Below, piece by piece: positions 1 through 9,401 of a stretch of 61,090 nt of DNA. Where the stretch lies: NCBI RefSeq assembly GCF_018614035.1, contig NZ_JAGGPA010000052.1:1-61090 (forward strand). Reading direction: 5' to 3'. The notes under the pieces were generated by a model that was given only the letters and a program-made list of their open reading frames with translations, did not search any database and was not told the origin of the DNA. The DNA comes from Streptomyces sp. ISL-96. GTDB lineage: Bacteria > Actinomycetota > Actinomycetes > Streptomycetales > Streptomycetaceae. The position numbers and the translations under genes were made by a program. The first letter of the stretch is position 1; the number at the start of each line of letters is the position of its first letter.

Positions 1-330
1 TGCCCGCGAAGTACGGGTCTAGGTCTCTCGGCCGGCTGCGCCCTGGGGGCGGAGGGCGCGGCTCCCAGCATCAGAGGGACGCTCCCCAGACCGGCGAGGA
101 CGTTTCGGCGGCTGGGCCGCGCAGACTCAGTCATGGTGCTTGTATCCCGCGCGCCGAACCCGAAAGCAAGGTGCAATTCCGGTCAATGGAAAAGTAATTC
201 CACTTGCTCCAGGTGTTTCGTTTTCCTCTTCACCGCCTGCACACCGCCCCCGCCCGCCCGGTGAGGCCGTCGAAAACACCCGTCACGCCCGCGCAACGAG
301 GCGGCAACCTGCGCCCGGCAGTATCGGTCC

Positions 331-459
331 ATGACGGAGTCGGCAGCACACCGCGAGTCACTTCCTCTCGACAGCACGGCGCAACTGCTCACCCGCATCA
401 CCACCCAGCTCGGCACGCAGCTGAGGCACGTCTCCCTGAACGGAACCGCCGTCCGATGA
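331..459 (+). CDS. Small ORF (42 aa) coupled to chelatase gene
   Basis: I do not recognise this short frame. It begins MTESAAHRESLPLDSTAQ and its stop overlaps the ATG of the chelatase gene in an ATGA arrangement, which is the usual sign of translational coupling in Streptomyces. No strong ribosome binding site is visible upstream. It may be a small conserved protein or only a leader. Bases 1-330 show no gene I can support. Confidence 0.4.
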   Translation: MTESAAHRESLPLDSTAQLLTRITTQLGTQLRHVSLNGTAVR

Positions 460-1235
460 CACCGCCCCCGCCCTCGTCCCCGCTCCGGCCGACGTCCCCG
501 CCCACCCTCGTCGCCGTCGCCCACGGCAGCCGCGACCCCAACGCGCTGCGCACCGTCACCGCGCTGCTGGAGCGCGTCCGCGAGCTGCGGCCGGGGCTCG
601 ACGTACGGCTCGGGCACATCGAGCTGAACGAGCCGCTGCTGACCGGTACGCTCGCGGACCTGGACCCGGGCCAGGCCGTGCTCGTACCGCTGCTGCTCGG
701 CCGTGGTTACCACGTCAAGTACGACCTGCCGCAGGCCGCCGCCACCGCCCCCCACCTGCGCACCCGAATAGCCGCCCCGCTCGGCCCGCACCCCCTCCTC
801 GTCGAGGCCCTGTACGCCCGCCTCACCGAGGCCGGCTGGCGGACCTCCGACGCCACCCACCGCGGAAGCGGCGTCGTCCTCGCCGCCGCCGGCTCGCGCG
901 ACCCGCAATCCGCCGCCGACACCCGCCGCACCGCCGCCCTGCTCGGCGAACGCCTCGGCGGAGTCCCCGTCATCCCCGCCTACGCGTCCGCCGCCTCGCC
1001 CACCGTCCCCGAAGCCCTGCGCGCCCTCGCCGCACGCGGCCGCCACCGCGCCGCCGTCGCCTCGTACTTCACCGCGCCGGGCCGCTTCGCCGCGCAGAGC
1101 GCCGCCGCCGCGCCCTGGATCGCGGCCGCGCCGCTCGGCACGCACCCCGCCCTGGCGCGGCTCCTCCTGCTCCGTTACGACCAGGCTGTCGCCACCCGTG
1201 CCCCGGCGCCCCGGCGCCAGCTGGCCTCCGCCTGA
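456..1235 (+). CDS. CbiX/SirB-type sirohydrochlorin chelatase-like protein
   Basis: The 259-residue protein has the tandem-domain layout of CbiX-type chelatases, which insert metal into sirohydrochlorin or related tetrapyrroles in the cytoplasm. The first half carries the VAHGSRDPNA motif, with the likely metal-binding His at about residue 23. The second half has the matching but degenerate AAAGSRDPQS, which lacks that His. The ATG at 456 is preferred over upstream in-frame starts, because the upstream extension is Pro/Arg/His-rich junk and the ATG is coupled to the preceding small ORF. The substrate and metal cannot be told from sequence; many Streptomyces paralogues of this type are simply annotated as chelatase. 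Confidence 0.8.
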   Translation: MTPPPPSSPLRPTSPPTLVAVAHGSRDPNALRTVTALLERVRELRPGLDVRLGHIELNEPLLTGTLADLDPGQAVLVPLLLGRGYHVKYDLPQAAATAPHLRTRIAAPLGPHPLLVEALYARLTEAGWRTSDATHRGSGVVLAAAGSRDPQSAADTRRTAALLGERLGGVPVIPAYASAASPTVPEALRALAARGRHRAAVASYFTAPGRFAAQSAAAAPWIAAAPLGTHPALARLLLLRYDQAVATRAPAPRRQLASA

Positions 1236-1271
1236 TCCCCGACTGTCACCGGCTGCGTTTACTGTCGGTGC

Positions 1272-2636
1272 ATGGAAGGCACAGCGCACCAAGCCCAGTC
1301 CCACGACGCCCAGTCCTACCCGGCCCAGTCCCACGACGCCCAGCTCGACGTCGGCCTCTACGACGCAGCCGCCACCGAGCGCTGGGCCACCGAGCCCGAC
1401 AAACGGCCCGGCAGGACCGCCTTCCAGCGCGACCGCGCGCGCGTGCTGCACTCCGCCTCGCTGCGCCGCCTCGCCGGAAAGACGCAGGTCGTCACGCCCG
1501 GCTCCAGCAGCCAGGTCTGGGACGCCAGCCCCCGTACCCGCCTCACGCACTCCCTCGAATGCGCCCAGGTCGGCCGTGAGCTGGGCGCCGCCCTCGGCTG
1601 CGACCCGGACCTCGTCGAGGCCGCCTGCCTCTCCCACGACATGGGCCACCCGCCCTTCGGGCACAACGGCGAGCAGGCACTCAACGACTTCGCCAAGGAC
1701 TGCGGCGGCTTCGAGGGCAACGCCCAGTCGCTCCGGCTCCTGACGCGCCTGGAGCCCAAGCGTTTCGTACGGTCCGCCGAGAGCGGCGAGATGGTCAGCG
1801 TCGGCCTCAACCTCACCCGCGCCGCCCTCGACGCCGCCACGAAATACCCCTGGCCGCGCGGCGCCCACCCCACCGACCCCGGCTCGGTGAAATTCGGCGT
1901 CTACGAAGACGACCTGCCGGTCTTCGACTGGGTCCGCCAGGACGCGCCCGCCCACCGCCAGTGCTTCGAGGCCCAGGTCATGGACTGGTCCGACGACGTG
2001 GCGTACTCGGTGCACGACTTCGAGGACGGCCTGCACGCCGGTCACCTCGACCCCAACCTCCTGTTCGCCGAGCCCGAGCGCCAGGAGATCTTCGCGGTCG
2101 CGATCGGCAGATACGTACCGGAGACCACCAGTCCCGAGGAGCTGGCGGCCGCCCTCGACCGCCTCCTCGACGAGGAGTGGTGGCCGCACGGCTACGACGG
2201 ATCGGCCGTCGCGCAGGCCCGGCTCAAGGACGCGACCAGCCAGCTCATCGGCCGCTTCTGCCTGTCCGCCGAGGGCGCCACCCGTCAGGCGTACGGAGCG
2301 GGAAGGCTCACGAGGTACGCCGCCGAGCTGGTCGTCCCGCGCGAGGTGCGCCACGAGTGCGCCGTCCTCAAGGCCGTCGCCGACCGTTACGTCATGCAGC
2401 GCGACGAACAGGAACGGCTCCGCGCCGACCAGCGCATCGTCATCGCCGAGCTCGCCGAAGCACTCACCGCCCGCGCCCCCGAGGGCCTCGACCCGCAGTT
2501 CCGCGCCCTCTTCGCCGACGCGCCCGACGACAGGGCCCGCAAGCGGGTGATCGTCGACCAGATCGCGTGCTTCACGGACGCCGCCGCCCGCTCCCTGCAC
2601 GCCCGCCTCACGGCCCGTACGCCGCGCCGTTCATGA
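1272..2636 (+). CDS. dgt: Deoxyguanosinetriphosphate triphosphohydrolase-like protein
   Basis: This is an HD-domain dNTP triphosphohydrolase of the Dgt family (454 aa). It hydrolyses dGTP or related dNTPs to deoxynucleoside and triphosphate and so limits dNTP pools. The metal-binding HD signature is intact: RTRLTHSLE with His93, and SHDMGHPPFGHNGE with His122-Asp123 plus His126 and His131. The N-terminus has an unusual QSHDAQSYPAQSHDAQ near-repeat (about residues 9-24) that is outside the domain and probably disordered. It starts 36 nt after the chelatase gene and its 3' end overlaps the convergent regulator gene by 29 nt. Confidence 0.9.
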   Translation: MEGTAHQAQSHDAQSYPAQSHDAQLDVGLYDAAATERWATEPDKRPGRTAFQRDRARVLHSASLRRLAGKTQVVTPGSSSQVWDASPRTRLTHSLECAQVGRELGAALGCDPDLVEAACLSHDMGHPPFGHNGEQALNDFAKDCGGFEGNAQSLRLLTRLEPKRFVRSAESGEMVSVGLNLTRAALDAATKYPWPRGAHPTDPGSVKFGVYEDDLPVFDWVRQDAPAHRQCFEAQVMDWSDDVAYSVHDFEDGLHAGHLDPNLLFAEPERQEIFAVAIGRYVPETTSPEELAAALDRLLDEEWWPHGYDGSAVAQARLKDATSQLIGRFCLSAEGATRQAYGAGRLTRYAAELVVPREVRHECAVLKAVADRYVMQRDEQERLRADQRIVIAELAEALTARAPEGLDPQFRALFADAPDDRARKRVIVDQIACFTDAAARSLHARLTARTPRRS

Positions 2637-3627
2637 TCGCGTCACCGAGAGGCGTCCGCCGGTGCAGGACGTGGCTGCCGCGCCGCTCCGAGGCGACCAG
2701 CCCCGCCTCCCGCAGGACCGTCGCGTGCCGGCTCGCCGTCGACAGCGTCAGCCGCAGTACGCCACCGAGCTGCGTCGTGGTCATCGGCCGCTCCAGGACC
2801 TCCAGGACGTACGCCCGGGTGTGGCCGATCAGCTGCGCCACCGGAAGGCCGGCCCTCTTCGGACCCGGGCCGCCCGCCCCGTCCGGCCGGGAGAGGGCGA
2901 GCCACCCGGGATCCGGCGTCACCGGATGGACCAGCACCGGGGGCAGCTCCGGGTCGGCCAGCGAAACGGGATGCCGGATGCAGAAGAACGACGGAATCAT
3001 CGTCAGCGAACGCCCGCGCAGCTCCAGTTCGCTGTCCACCGGATAGCCGGTCTCCAGCACACCGTCGTCACGCCAGGCGAAATCCTGGTAGCTGCTCAGC
3101 AGCCCCTCGGGCCCCCGGGACAGAGCCGCCTCCGCCCGCACGGGACGGTCGGCGTCGACGGCCGCCCTGATCACATCGAGGTACGGCTCCACCGCCACCG
3201 CGTAGTAACGGCGGAGCGCGTCGCCCAGCCGCTCCAGCGTCTCCACGTCCCCCTCGGCCAGCCGCCGGGCGACCGGCGGCACAGGGCCGTCCGCGAAAAG
3301 CCGCCCGAGTTCCGCGCTCATCCTGGCCACGGGCGTGGACAGCACCTGATCCACGCCGGTCTCCAGATCCGGGATGCCCCGGCCCGGCGTCAGGAAGTCG
3401 GGGATGTACGCCGCACACGGGCACAGCCGGTGCAGCGAAGCCACGGTCCCGGTGAGGCCGGCGCGGGCGATCGCCGCCCGTACCTCACGCCGCCAGGGGT
3501 CGAAGACCAGCGCACCCTGCCGGTTCTGCAGCAGGTGAAGGCTGTTCACGATCTCCCACAGAGGGTCCGGCTGTGCGGCCACCCGCAGCCGGTTCAGATC
3601 CTCGGTGGTGAAGTGGATGCGTAACAT
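2608..3627 (-). CDS. ArsR-type winged-helix transcriptional regulator
   Basis: The protein (339 aa) begins MLRIHFTTEDLNRLRVA, typical of a Streptomyces family with a DUF5937-like N-terminal region. It ends in a winged helix (about residues 260-325) with MTTTQLGGVLRLTLSTASRH as the recognition segment, followed by a beta-wing. Proteins of this layout repress or activate neighbouring genes; the ligand is unknown. The ATG at 3627 is chosen because the family starts there, and the in-frame 14-codon extension looks like leader. It converges on dgt with a 29-nt overlap and diverges from the oxidoreductase gene across a 327-bp gap, so it may regulate itself or that gene. Confidence 0.75.
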   Translation of the reverse strand: MLRIHFTTEDLNRLRVAAQPDPLWEIVNSLHLLQNRQGALVFDPWRREVRAAIARAGLTGTVASLHRLCPCAAYIPDFLTPGRGIPDLETGVDQVLSTPVARMSAELGRLFADGPVPPVARRLAEGDVETLERLGDALRRYYAVAVEPYLDVIRAAVDADRPVRAEAALSRGPEGLLSSYQDFAWRDDGVLETGYPVDSELELRGRSLTMIPSFFCIRHPVSLADPELPPVLVHPVTPDPGWLALSRPDGAGGPGPKRAGLPVAQLIGHTRAYVLEVLERPMTTTQLGGVLRLTLSTASRHATVLREAGLVASERRGSHVLHRRTPLGDAIMNGAAYGP

Positions 3628-3954
3628 GCGCCCCCCAACTCCCTTGCTACGAGCGTACTCACGGGTCACCGGAATCGTACGGTCCCTTTGCGTTGTGCAC
3701 GAAAGCCACGCACGGCGTCCATATCGGCGTGACCCTTGTCGCGTGGTGGCTGCGGGCTGTCAACGGGGGAGACGTCCGCGGCCACCTCTTCCATGCCCTC
3801 ACTCACCACTTCCACCCCTCCCACCCCTCGCCCATCACGTGCGAGCCACCTCCGCGACACGCCCACAGCACACCCCCTCTTCCCCCATCACGCTCTGTGG
3901 GGGACGCTCGAATACGGCGGCGTAGCGTGTGGGCAGGCACAGAGGAGGCACCAA
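3628..3954. other. Divergent intergenic region, no gene seen
   Basis: This 327-bp gap separates the ArsR-type gene from the flavoprotein gene and must hold promoters for both. It contains a pyrimidine-rich stretch of CCCACCCCTC-like repeats around 3805-3835. I see no coding frame with a ribosome binding site and no palindrome strong enough to call an operator. Confidence 0.5.
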
Positions 3955-5220
3955 GTGGTCGATGCAGATCTGACATTCGTCATCGTCGGTGGGGGACTGG
4001 CCGGGGCGAAGGCCGCCGAAACCCTCCGCAGCGAGGGGTTCACCGGCCGGGTGATCCTCATCGGGGACGAACGCGACCATCCCTACGAACGCCCTCCCCT
4101 CTCCAAGGGTTTCCTGGCCGGCAAGGAGGAACGCGACAGCGTCTTCGTCCACGAACCCGGCTGGTACGCCCAGGCCGACATCGAGCTGCACCTCGGCCAG
4201 GCGGTCGTGTACCTCGACCGAGAGACCAGGACGGTAGGGCTCGGCGACGGCACCGCCGTCCGCTACGACAAGCTGCTGCTCGCCACCGGCGCCGAGCCGC
4301 GCCGCCTCGACATCCCCGGCACCGGTCTCGCCGGCGTCCACCACCTGCGCCGCCTCTCCCACTCCGAGCGGCTGCGCGGCGTACTGGCCTCCCTCGGCCG
4401 CGACAACGGGCACATCGTCATCGCCGGGGCCGGCTGGATCGGCCTGGAAGTCGCGGCCGCCGCACGCGGTTACGGCGCCGAGGTCACCGTCGTCGAGCCC
4501 GAACCGACCCCCCTTCACCAGGTCATCGGCCCCGAACTCGGCCAGCTCTTCACCGACGTGCACAGCGAGCACGGCGTCCGCTTCCACTTCGGCGCCCGCC
4601 TCACCGAGATCATCGGCCAGGACGGCATGGTCCTCGCCGCCCGCACCGACGACGGCGTGGAGCACCTGGCCCACGACGTCCTCGCCGCGATCGGCGCCGC
4701 GCCGCGCGTCGCCCTCGCCGAGGCCGCCGGCCTCACCCTCGTCGACCGCGCCCACGGCGGCGGCATCGCGGTCGACGCCACGCTGCGCACCTCCGACCCC
4801 GACATCTACGCCGCCGGCGACGTCGCCGCCGCCCAGCACCCCCTCCTCGGCTCCCGGCTGCGCGTCGAGCACTGGGCCAACGCGCTGAACAGCGGCCCGG
4901 CCGCCGCCCGGGCGATGCTGGGCCAGGACGTGTCGTACGACCGCATCCCGTACTTCTTCTCCGACCAGTACGACCTGGGGCTGGAGTACTCCGGGTGGGC
5001 GCCTCCGGGGACGTACGACCAGGTCGTCATCCGGGGTGACGTCGCGGGAAAGCGCGAGTTCATCGCCTTCTGGCTGAAGGACCAGCGGGTGCTCGCAGGC
5101 ATGAACGTAAATGTGTGGGATGTCACCGAGCCCATCCAGGCGCTGATCCGCTCCGGGGCGCCGGTGGACACCGACGCCCTGGCCGACCCCTCAGTGGACC
5201 TTGCCACGTTGATCAGCTGA
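3955..5220 (+). CDS. FAD-dependent NAD(P)H oxidoreductase (ferredoxin-reductase family)
   Basis: The 421-residue flavoprotein resembles rubredoxin/ferredoxin reductases that pass electrons from NAD(P)H to small iron-sulfur proteins. The N-terminal FAD-binding fold has FVIVGGGLAGAKAAE. A second Rossmann motif for NAD(P)H is HIVIAGAGWIGLEVAA, and the FAD-binding DIYAAGDVA follows. A reductase C-terminal domain closes the protein. The GTG at 3955 is preferred to upstream starts because AGAGGAGG lies about 7 nt before it and the residues just after are the start of the Rossmann fold. The redox partner is not next door. Confidence 0.85.
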   Translation: MVDADLTFVIVGGGLAGAKAAETLRSEGFTGRVILIGDERDHPYERPPLSKGFLAGKEERDSVFVHEPGWYAQADIELHLGQAVVYLDRETRTVGLGDGTAVRYDKLLLATGAEPRRLDIPGTGLAGVHHLRRLSHSERLRGVLASLGRDNGHIVIAGAGWIGLEVAAAARGYGAEVTVVEPEPTPLHQVIGPELGQLFTDVHSEHGVRFHFGARLTEIIGQDGMVLAARTDDGVEHLAHDVLAAIGAAPRVALAEAAGLTLVDRAHGGGIAVDATLRTSDPDIYAAGDVAAAQHPLLGSRLRVEHWANALNSGPAAARAMLGQDVSYDRIPYFFSDQYDLGLEYSGWAPPGTYDQVVIRGDVAGKREFIAFWLKDQRVLAGMNVNVWDVTEPIQALIRSGAPVDTDALADPSVDLATLIS

Positions 5221-5254
5221 CGGGAGTGTCCGAGCACCGCCGTACACTTCACGC

Positions 5255-7159
5255 GTGGCAGGCAGGATCAACGATGACGACGTGAAGGCGGTCCGGGACG
5301 CGGTCCCGATCGACGCCGTTGTTTCCGAGTACCTCCAGCTCCGCAGCGCCGGCGGCGGCAATCTGAAGGGCCTGTGCCCCTTCCACGACGAGAAGTCCCC
5401 GTCCTTCCAGGTCAGCCCGAGCAAGGGTCTTTTCCACTGCTTCGGCTGCCAGGAAGGCGGCGACACGATCGCCTTCGTGATGAAGATCGACCATCTCTCC
5501 TTCTCCGAGACGGTCGAGCGCCTGGCCGCCCTGGCGGGCATCACTCTTCGCTACGAAGAAGGCGGCTACAACCCCACGCACCAGCGCGGCGAGCGCGTCC
5601 GCCTGGTCGAGGCGCACAAGGCCGCCGCGCAGTTCTACGTCGAGCAGCTCGACTCCGCCGAGGCCGAGATCGGCCGCAAGTTCCTGGCCGAGCGCGGCTT
5701 CGAGCAGAGCGCCGCGCAGCACTTCGGCGTCGGCTACAGCCCGGCCGGCTGGGACCACCTCACCCGCTACCTGCGCGGCAAGGGCTTCTCCGACAAGGAG
5801 CTCACTCTCTCCGGCCTCTCCCAGGAGGGCCGCCGCGGCCCCATCGACCGCTTCCGCGGCCGCCTGATGTGGCCGATCCGCGACATCACGGGCGAGGTCG
5901 TCGGCTTCGGCGCGCGCAAGCTGCGCGACGACGACAACGGTCCGAAGTACCTCAACACCCCCGAAACGGCGATCTACAAAAAGTCCCAGGTGCTGTACGG
6001 CATCGACCTGGCCAAGAAGGAGATCGCCAAGACCAGCAGGGCGGTGGTCGTCGAGGGGTACACCGACGTCATGGCCTGCCACCTGGCCGGTGTCACGACC
6101 GCGATCGCCACCTGCGGCACGTCGTTCGGCGGCGACCACATCAAGATCCTGCGCCGGCTGCTCATGGACCACGCCTCGGCCGAGGTCGTCTTCACCTTCG
6201 ACGGCGACGCGGCAGGCCAGAAGGCGGCGCTGCGGGCGTTCGAGGACGACCAGAAGTTCGCCGCCGAGACGTCCATCGCCATCACACCGGGCGGTATGGA
6301 CCCCTGCGACCTGCGGCTCGCCAAGGGCGACGCGGCGGTGGCGTCGCTGGTCGAGACGCGCACGCCCCTCTTCGAGTTCGCGATCCGCCACGTCGTTTCC
6401 CGCCACAACCTGGAAACTCCGGCCGGGCGGGCGGCCGCGCTCGACGAGGCCGCGCCGATCGTCGCCAACATCAAGAACATCGCGATCCAGCACGAGTCCG
6501 CGGTGCAGCTCGCGGGCATCCTCGGCATCCTCGACACGCAGTTCGTCGTCAAGCGCGTCGCGCAGCTCGCCCGCTGGGCGCGCGACCGGGGCGGACGCGG
6601 CCCCGCCGCGCCGCAGGACCGCCGGGCGACTCCGTCGTACGACGCGGCACCGGCCGCCCCGAGCGGCCCCGCGCTGAATCTGCGCAGCCCCGCGCACCGC
6701 ACCGAACGGGAGCTGCTGAAGCTCGCGCTCCAGCGCCCGGAGCTGGTCTCACCGGCGTTCGACGCGTACGGGGCCGACGAGTTCACCGCCCCGCCGTACG
6801 CCGCCGTACGCCAGGTCATCGAGGAGGCGGGCGGCGCGGAGCAGGGTGCGCAGAACGCCTCCGACTACCTGGCGCAGGTCCGCGAGACGGCTCCCAACGA
6901 CACGGTGCGGGCGCTGGTCACGGAGCTCGCCGTCGAGCCGATCATGCGCAAGACGGTGGACGAGCTCTACGCGGGTGAGCAGCTGATCCGGGTCCGGCTG
7001 CGGGCGGTCGACCGCCGGATCCTCGACGTCCAGGGCACGCTGGCCCGCCTCGGCGGCCCGCACGCCGACCCGGAGCAACTGGCCGCCGTACAGAACGAAC
7101 TGTGGGTCCTCCAGCAGTACGCCCAGTCCCTACGCAGCCACGGCGCGTCGGCGCTCTGA
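5255..7159 (+). CDS. dnaG: DNA primase
   Basis: Replicative primase (634 aa) that makes RNA primers at the replication fork. The N-terminal zinc finger is complete: CPFHDE (Cys41, His44) and FHCFGCQEGGD (Cys62, Cys65). The TOPRIM catalytic core carries VVVEGYTDVM near residue 265 and TFDGDAAG near residue 315. A C-terminal helicase-interaction domain follows a Pro/Ala linker at about 445-475. The GTG start is 34 nt after the flavoprotein stop. Its position just before an HrdA-like sigma factor echoes the classic primase/sigma neighbourhood. Confidence 0.97.
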   Translation: MAGRINDDDVKAVRDAVPIDAVVSEYLQLRSAGGGNLKGLCPFHDEKSPSFQVSPSKGLFHCFGCQEGGDTIAFVMKIDHLSFSETVERLAALAGITLRYEEGGYNPTHQRGERVRLVEAHKAAAQFYVEQLDSAEAEIGRKFLAERGFEQSAAQHFGVGYSPAGWDHLTRYLRGKGFSDKELTLSGLSQEGRRGPIDRFRGRLMWPIRDITGEVVGFGARKLRDDDNGPKYLNTPETAIYKKSQVLYGIDLAKKEIAKTSRAVVVEGYTDVMACHLAGVTTAIATCGTSFGGDHIKILRRLLMDHASAEVVFTFDGDAAGQKAALRAFEDDQKFAAETSIAITPGGMDPCDLRLAKGDAAVASLVETRTPLFEFAIRHVVSRHNLETPAGRAAALDEAAPIVANIKNIAIQHESAVQLAGILGILDTQFVVKRVAQLARWARDRGGRGPAAPQDRRATPSYDAAPAAPSGPALNLRSPAHRTERELLKLALQRPELVSPAFDAYGADEFTAPPYAAVRQVIEEAGGAEQGAQNASDYLAQVRETAPNDTVRALVTELAVEPIMRKTVDELYAGEQLIRVRLRAVDRRILDVQGTLARLGGPHADPEQLAAVQNELWVLQQYAQSLRSHGASAL

Positions 7160-7171
7160 CGCTGCGGCTGA

Positions 7172-7368
7172 ATCCAGCCGTCCGGGGCTTGAGGACACGC
7201 CCGCAGTCCGTCCGGGCCTGGGACGGAGCCCCAGCAGCCCACCCGCCCCGGGCATATCCAGCCCGTCCGGCGTTTGAGGACACGCCCGCAGGGCGCCCGG
7301 GGCCTGGGACGGAGCCCCGGCAGTCCACCCACCCCCGGCATATCCAGCCCGTCCGGCGTTTGAGGACC
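7172..7368. repeat. Streptomyces dispersed intergenic repeat, three copies
   Basis: Three copies of a unit whose core reads ATCCAGCCCGTCCGGCGTTT followed by GAGGAC start near 7172, 7255 and 7341. The first copy is slightly diverged. This repeat is scattered between genes throughout Streptomyces chromosomes. Between copies there is a secondary repeat, GCCTGGGACGGAGCCCC. The whole 7160-7668 interval holds no other supported feature apart from the sigma-factor promoter, which I cannot place. Confidence 0.75.
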
Positions 7369-7668
7369 GGGGTCTGGGGCAGCGCCCCGGTTTCGGGAAG
7401 GGGCGGGTAGGGGACAGCGCCGCAGGCCCACCTCCGTAACGGCCCGGACTCAAAAAGTCACCGCACGCCCCTCGTGGCAGCGATGTGTCGTACCCCACAC
7501 TGGGTGGCGGTGCCTGAGTCCTCGGAGCGCGGCCGGCCCACGCCGAGTGGGCCTCACACACCCGCGGATCCACACATCGTGTACGGGACGGACGGCGGCC
7601 CGGTAGCCGCCCCCGTCCCGCTGCCGCACGCCCCCGAACCGGCAGCGATCACCCTGGAGGTCGCCCCC

Positions 7669-8832
7669 GTGCAGACCCAGACCCAGCCGCAGACGTTGAC
7701 CGACGTCCTCACGAAGGTCCCTTCGCAGAGCCGGGGCGAACTCCACCCCGAACCCGAGCCCGAAACCGAGCCCGGTCCCGGGACTGAGGCCGAACTCGAG
7801 GCCGAGCCCGAGGCCGAGGTGGAACCCGGAAACGAGCCCGAGGTCCTCCTCGAGGACCCCCCGGACGCCCCCGACTCACCAGAGGCGACGGGCCGCCACA
7901 ACACCCGCCCCGACACCGGCGGCCCCTCCTCCGACCTCTTCCGCCAGTACCTCCGGGAAATCGGCCGCATCCCGCTCCTCACCGCCGCCGAAGAGGTGGA
8001 CCTGGCACGCCGCGTAGAAGCCGGTCTCTTCGCCGAGGAGAGGCTCAGCAGCTACCCGGACCTGGACTCCCAGCTCGCCGTCGACCTCGACAAGCTCGTC
8101 GTGATGGGCCGGATGGCCAAACGCCGCCTGATCGAGGCGAATCTGCGCCTCGTCGTGTCCGTCGCCAAGCGGTACGTCGGCCGCGGCCTGACCATGCTCG
8201 ACCTGGTCCAGGAGGGCAACCTCGGCCTCATCCGCGCCGTGGAGAAGTTCGACTACGCCCGCGGCTACAAGTTCTCTACGTACGCGACCTGGTGGATCCG
8301 TCAGGCCATGTCCCGCGCGCTGGCCGACCAGGCCCGCACCATACGCGTCCCGGTCCACGTCGTAGAGCTGATCAACCGCGTCGTACGAGTCCAGCGCAGG
8401 ATGCTCCAGGAGCGCGGCTACGAGCCGACCCCCCAAGAGGTCGCCACGCACCTCGAACTCACCCCGGAGCGCGTCAGCGAAGTCCTGCGTCTCGCCCAGG
8501 AACCGGTGTCGCTGCAGTCGCCCGTGGGCGAGGAGGACGACGTGGCGTTCGGCGACCTCATCGAGGACGGCGACGCCGCGTCCCCTGTCGAATCGGCCGC
8601 GTTCCTCCTCCTGCGCGAGCACCTGGAGGCCGTGCTCTCCACGCTGGGCGAGCGCGAACGCAAGGTCGTCCAGCTCCGGTACGGCCTGGCCGACGGCAGG
8701 CCGCGCACGCTGGAGGAGATCGGCCGCATCTTCGGCGTGACGCGCGAACGCATACGCCAGATCGAGTCGAAGACCCTCAACAAGCTCCGCGACCACGCCT
8801 TCGCCGACCAGCTCCGCGGCTACCTCGATTAG
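7669..8832 (+). CDS. hrdA: RNA polymerase principal-type sigma factor (HrdA-like)
   Basis: A sigma-70 group 1/2 protein (387 aa). Region 1.2 is FRQYLREIGRIPLLTAAEE. Region 2 includes ANLRLVVSVAKRYVGRGL and KFSTYATWWIRQAMSRAL. Region 3 follows, and region 4.2 has TRERIRQIESKTLNKLRDH, ending LRGYLD. The N-terminus is a low-complexity Glu/Pro tract. GTG 7669 is chosen because GGAGG lies 8 nt upstream; an in-frame start at 7474 would add 65 residues of poor quality. The symbol rests on the dnaG neighbourhood as I remember it from S. coelicolor, so treat it as an inference. The 3' end has a second copy at 12265, described under the island. Confidence 0.85.
   Translation: MQTQTQPQTLTDVLTKVPSQSRGELHPEPEPETEPGPGTEAELEAEPEAEVEPGNEPEVLLEDPPDAPDSPEATGRHNTRPDTGGPSSDLFRQYLREIGRIPLLTAAEEVDLARRVEAGLFAEERLSSYPDLDSQLAVDLDKLVVMGRMAKRRLIEANLRLVVSVAKRYVGRGLTMLDLVQEGNLGLIRAVEKFDYARGYKFSTYATWWIRQAMSRALADQARTIRVPVHVVELINRVVRVQRRMLQERGYEPTPQEVATHLELTPERVSEVLRLAQEPVSLQSPVGEEDDVAFGDLIEDGDAASPVESAAFLLLREHLEAVLSTLGERERKVVQLRYGLADGRPRTLEEIGRIFGVTRERIRQIESKTLNKLRDHAFADQLRGYLD
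8812..8825 (+). repeat. Left attachment-site-like direct repeat
   Basis: CTCCGCGGCTACCT within the last codons of the sigma-factor gene. It is identical to 12265-12278 and in the same orientation. It is the proposed left recombination core of the island. Confidence 0.6.
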
Positions 8833-9140
8833 GCCAAGGCCCCGCACCAGGCCGTGACCTGCAACTTTTCCCAAATCCGTCCGGCCTGGTGCTGAGCGCA
8901 GCGCTCCTAACCCAGGAATTACCGAGCCCGAATGCGGGCGGAAGAGACAGCAGAGACAGCAGAGTTCCAGGCCAGTGTGGTCAGCGCGCAATGTGTGATG
9001 CGTGAATGGCGAGTCGGTTCGATCACAGTGTTCGGTGATCACGGTGTCGGGCAGGTGTTGCGTGATGGCCGAGTGGAATACCGGCCCGACAGCAGTGACG
9101 AGCCTGTAGACCCACGCAGTACAGCGATCCATGAACATCC

Positions 9141-9300
9141 GTGAAGATCATGGCGGCCGACGCAGAGCACCTGCGCTGGGACGCGGCCCGGCTGATCTCT
9201 GAGGAGCTGGCCACCGGCAAGACCCAGCGGGCGAGTGGCCGAGGAGATCGCGCAAGGCGAAGAAGAGCCCCGGCGCATCATCCTCGTGAACATCTCCTAG
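9141..9300 (+). pseudogene. Frameshifted remnant of a small helix-turn-helix gene
   Basis: The first frame reads VKIMAADAEHLRWDAARLI and then SEELATGKTQRA. It appears to continue after a +1 shift as VAEEIAQGEEEPRRIILVNI before a stop at 9300. Joined, this looks like the start of a helix-turn-helix protein of the type that contains GKTQRxxAEEI. The frameshift and short length suggest a decayed gene. The flanks, 8833-9140 and 9301-9401, hold nothing else I can support. Confidence 0.35.
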
Positions 9301-9401
9301 TCGTCGACGTTGGACTCGCGGAGGGTCTTCCAGACAGGCCCGTAGGTGCGTGGCGATGCTGTCGGCGTCGTCCAGCCACAACGACGACGCGACCTGTGCC
9401 C

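Noticed and set aside
183..2600. An 805-codon open frame on the minus strand across the chelatase and dgt genes
   Set aside because: It is antisense to two clear genes, is low-complexity Gly/Arg/Val-rich, and arises from GC-rich third positions.
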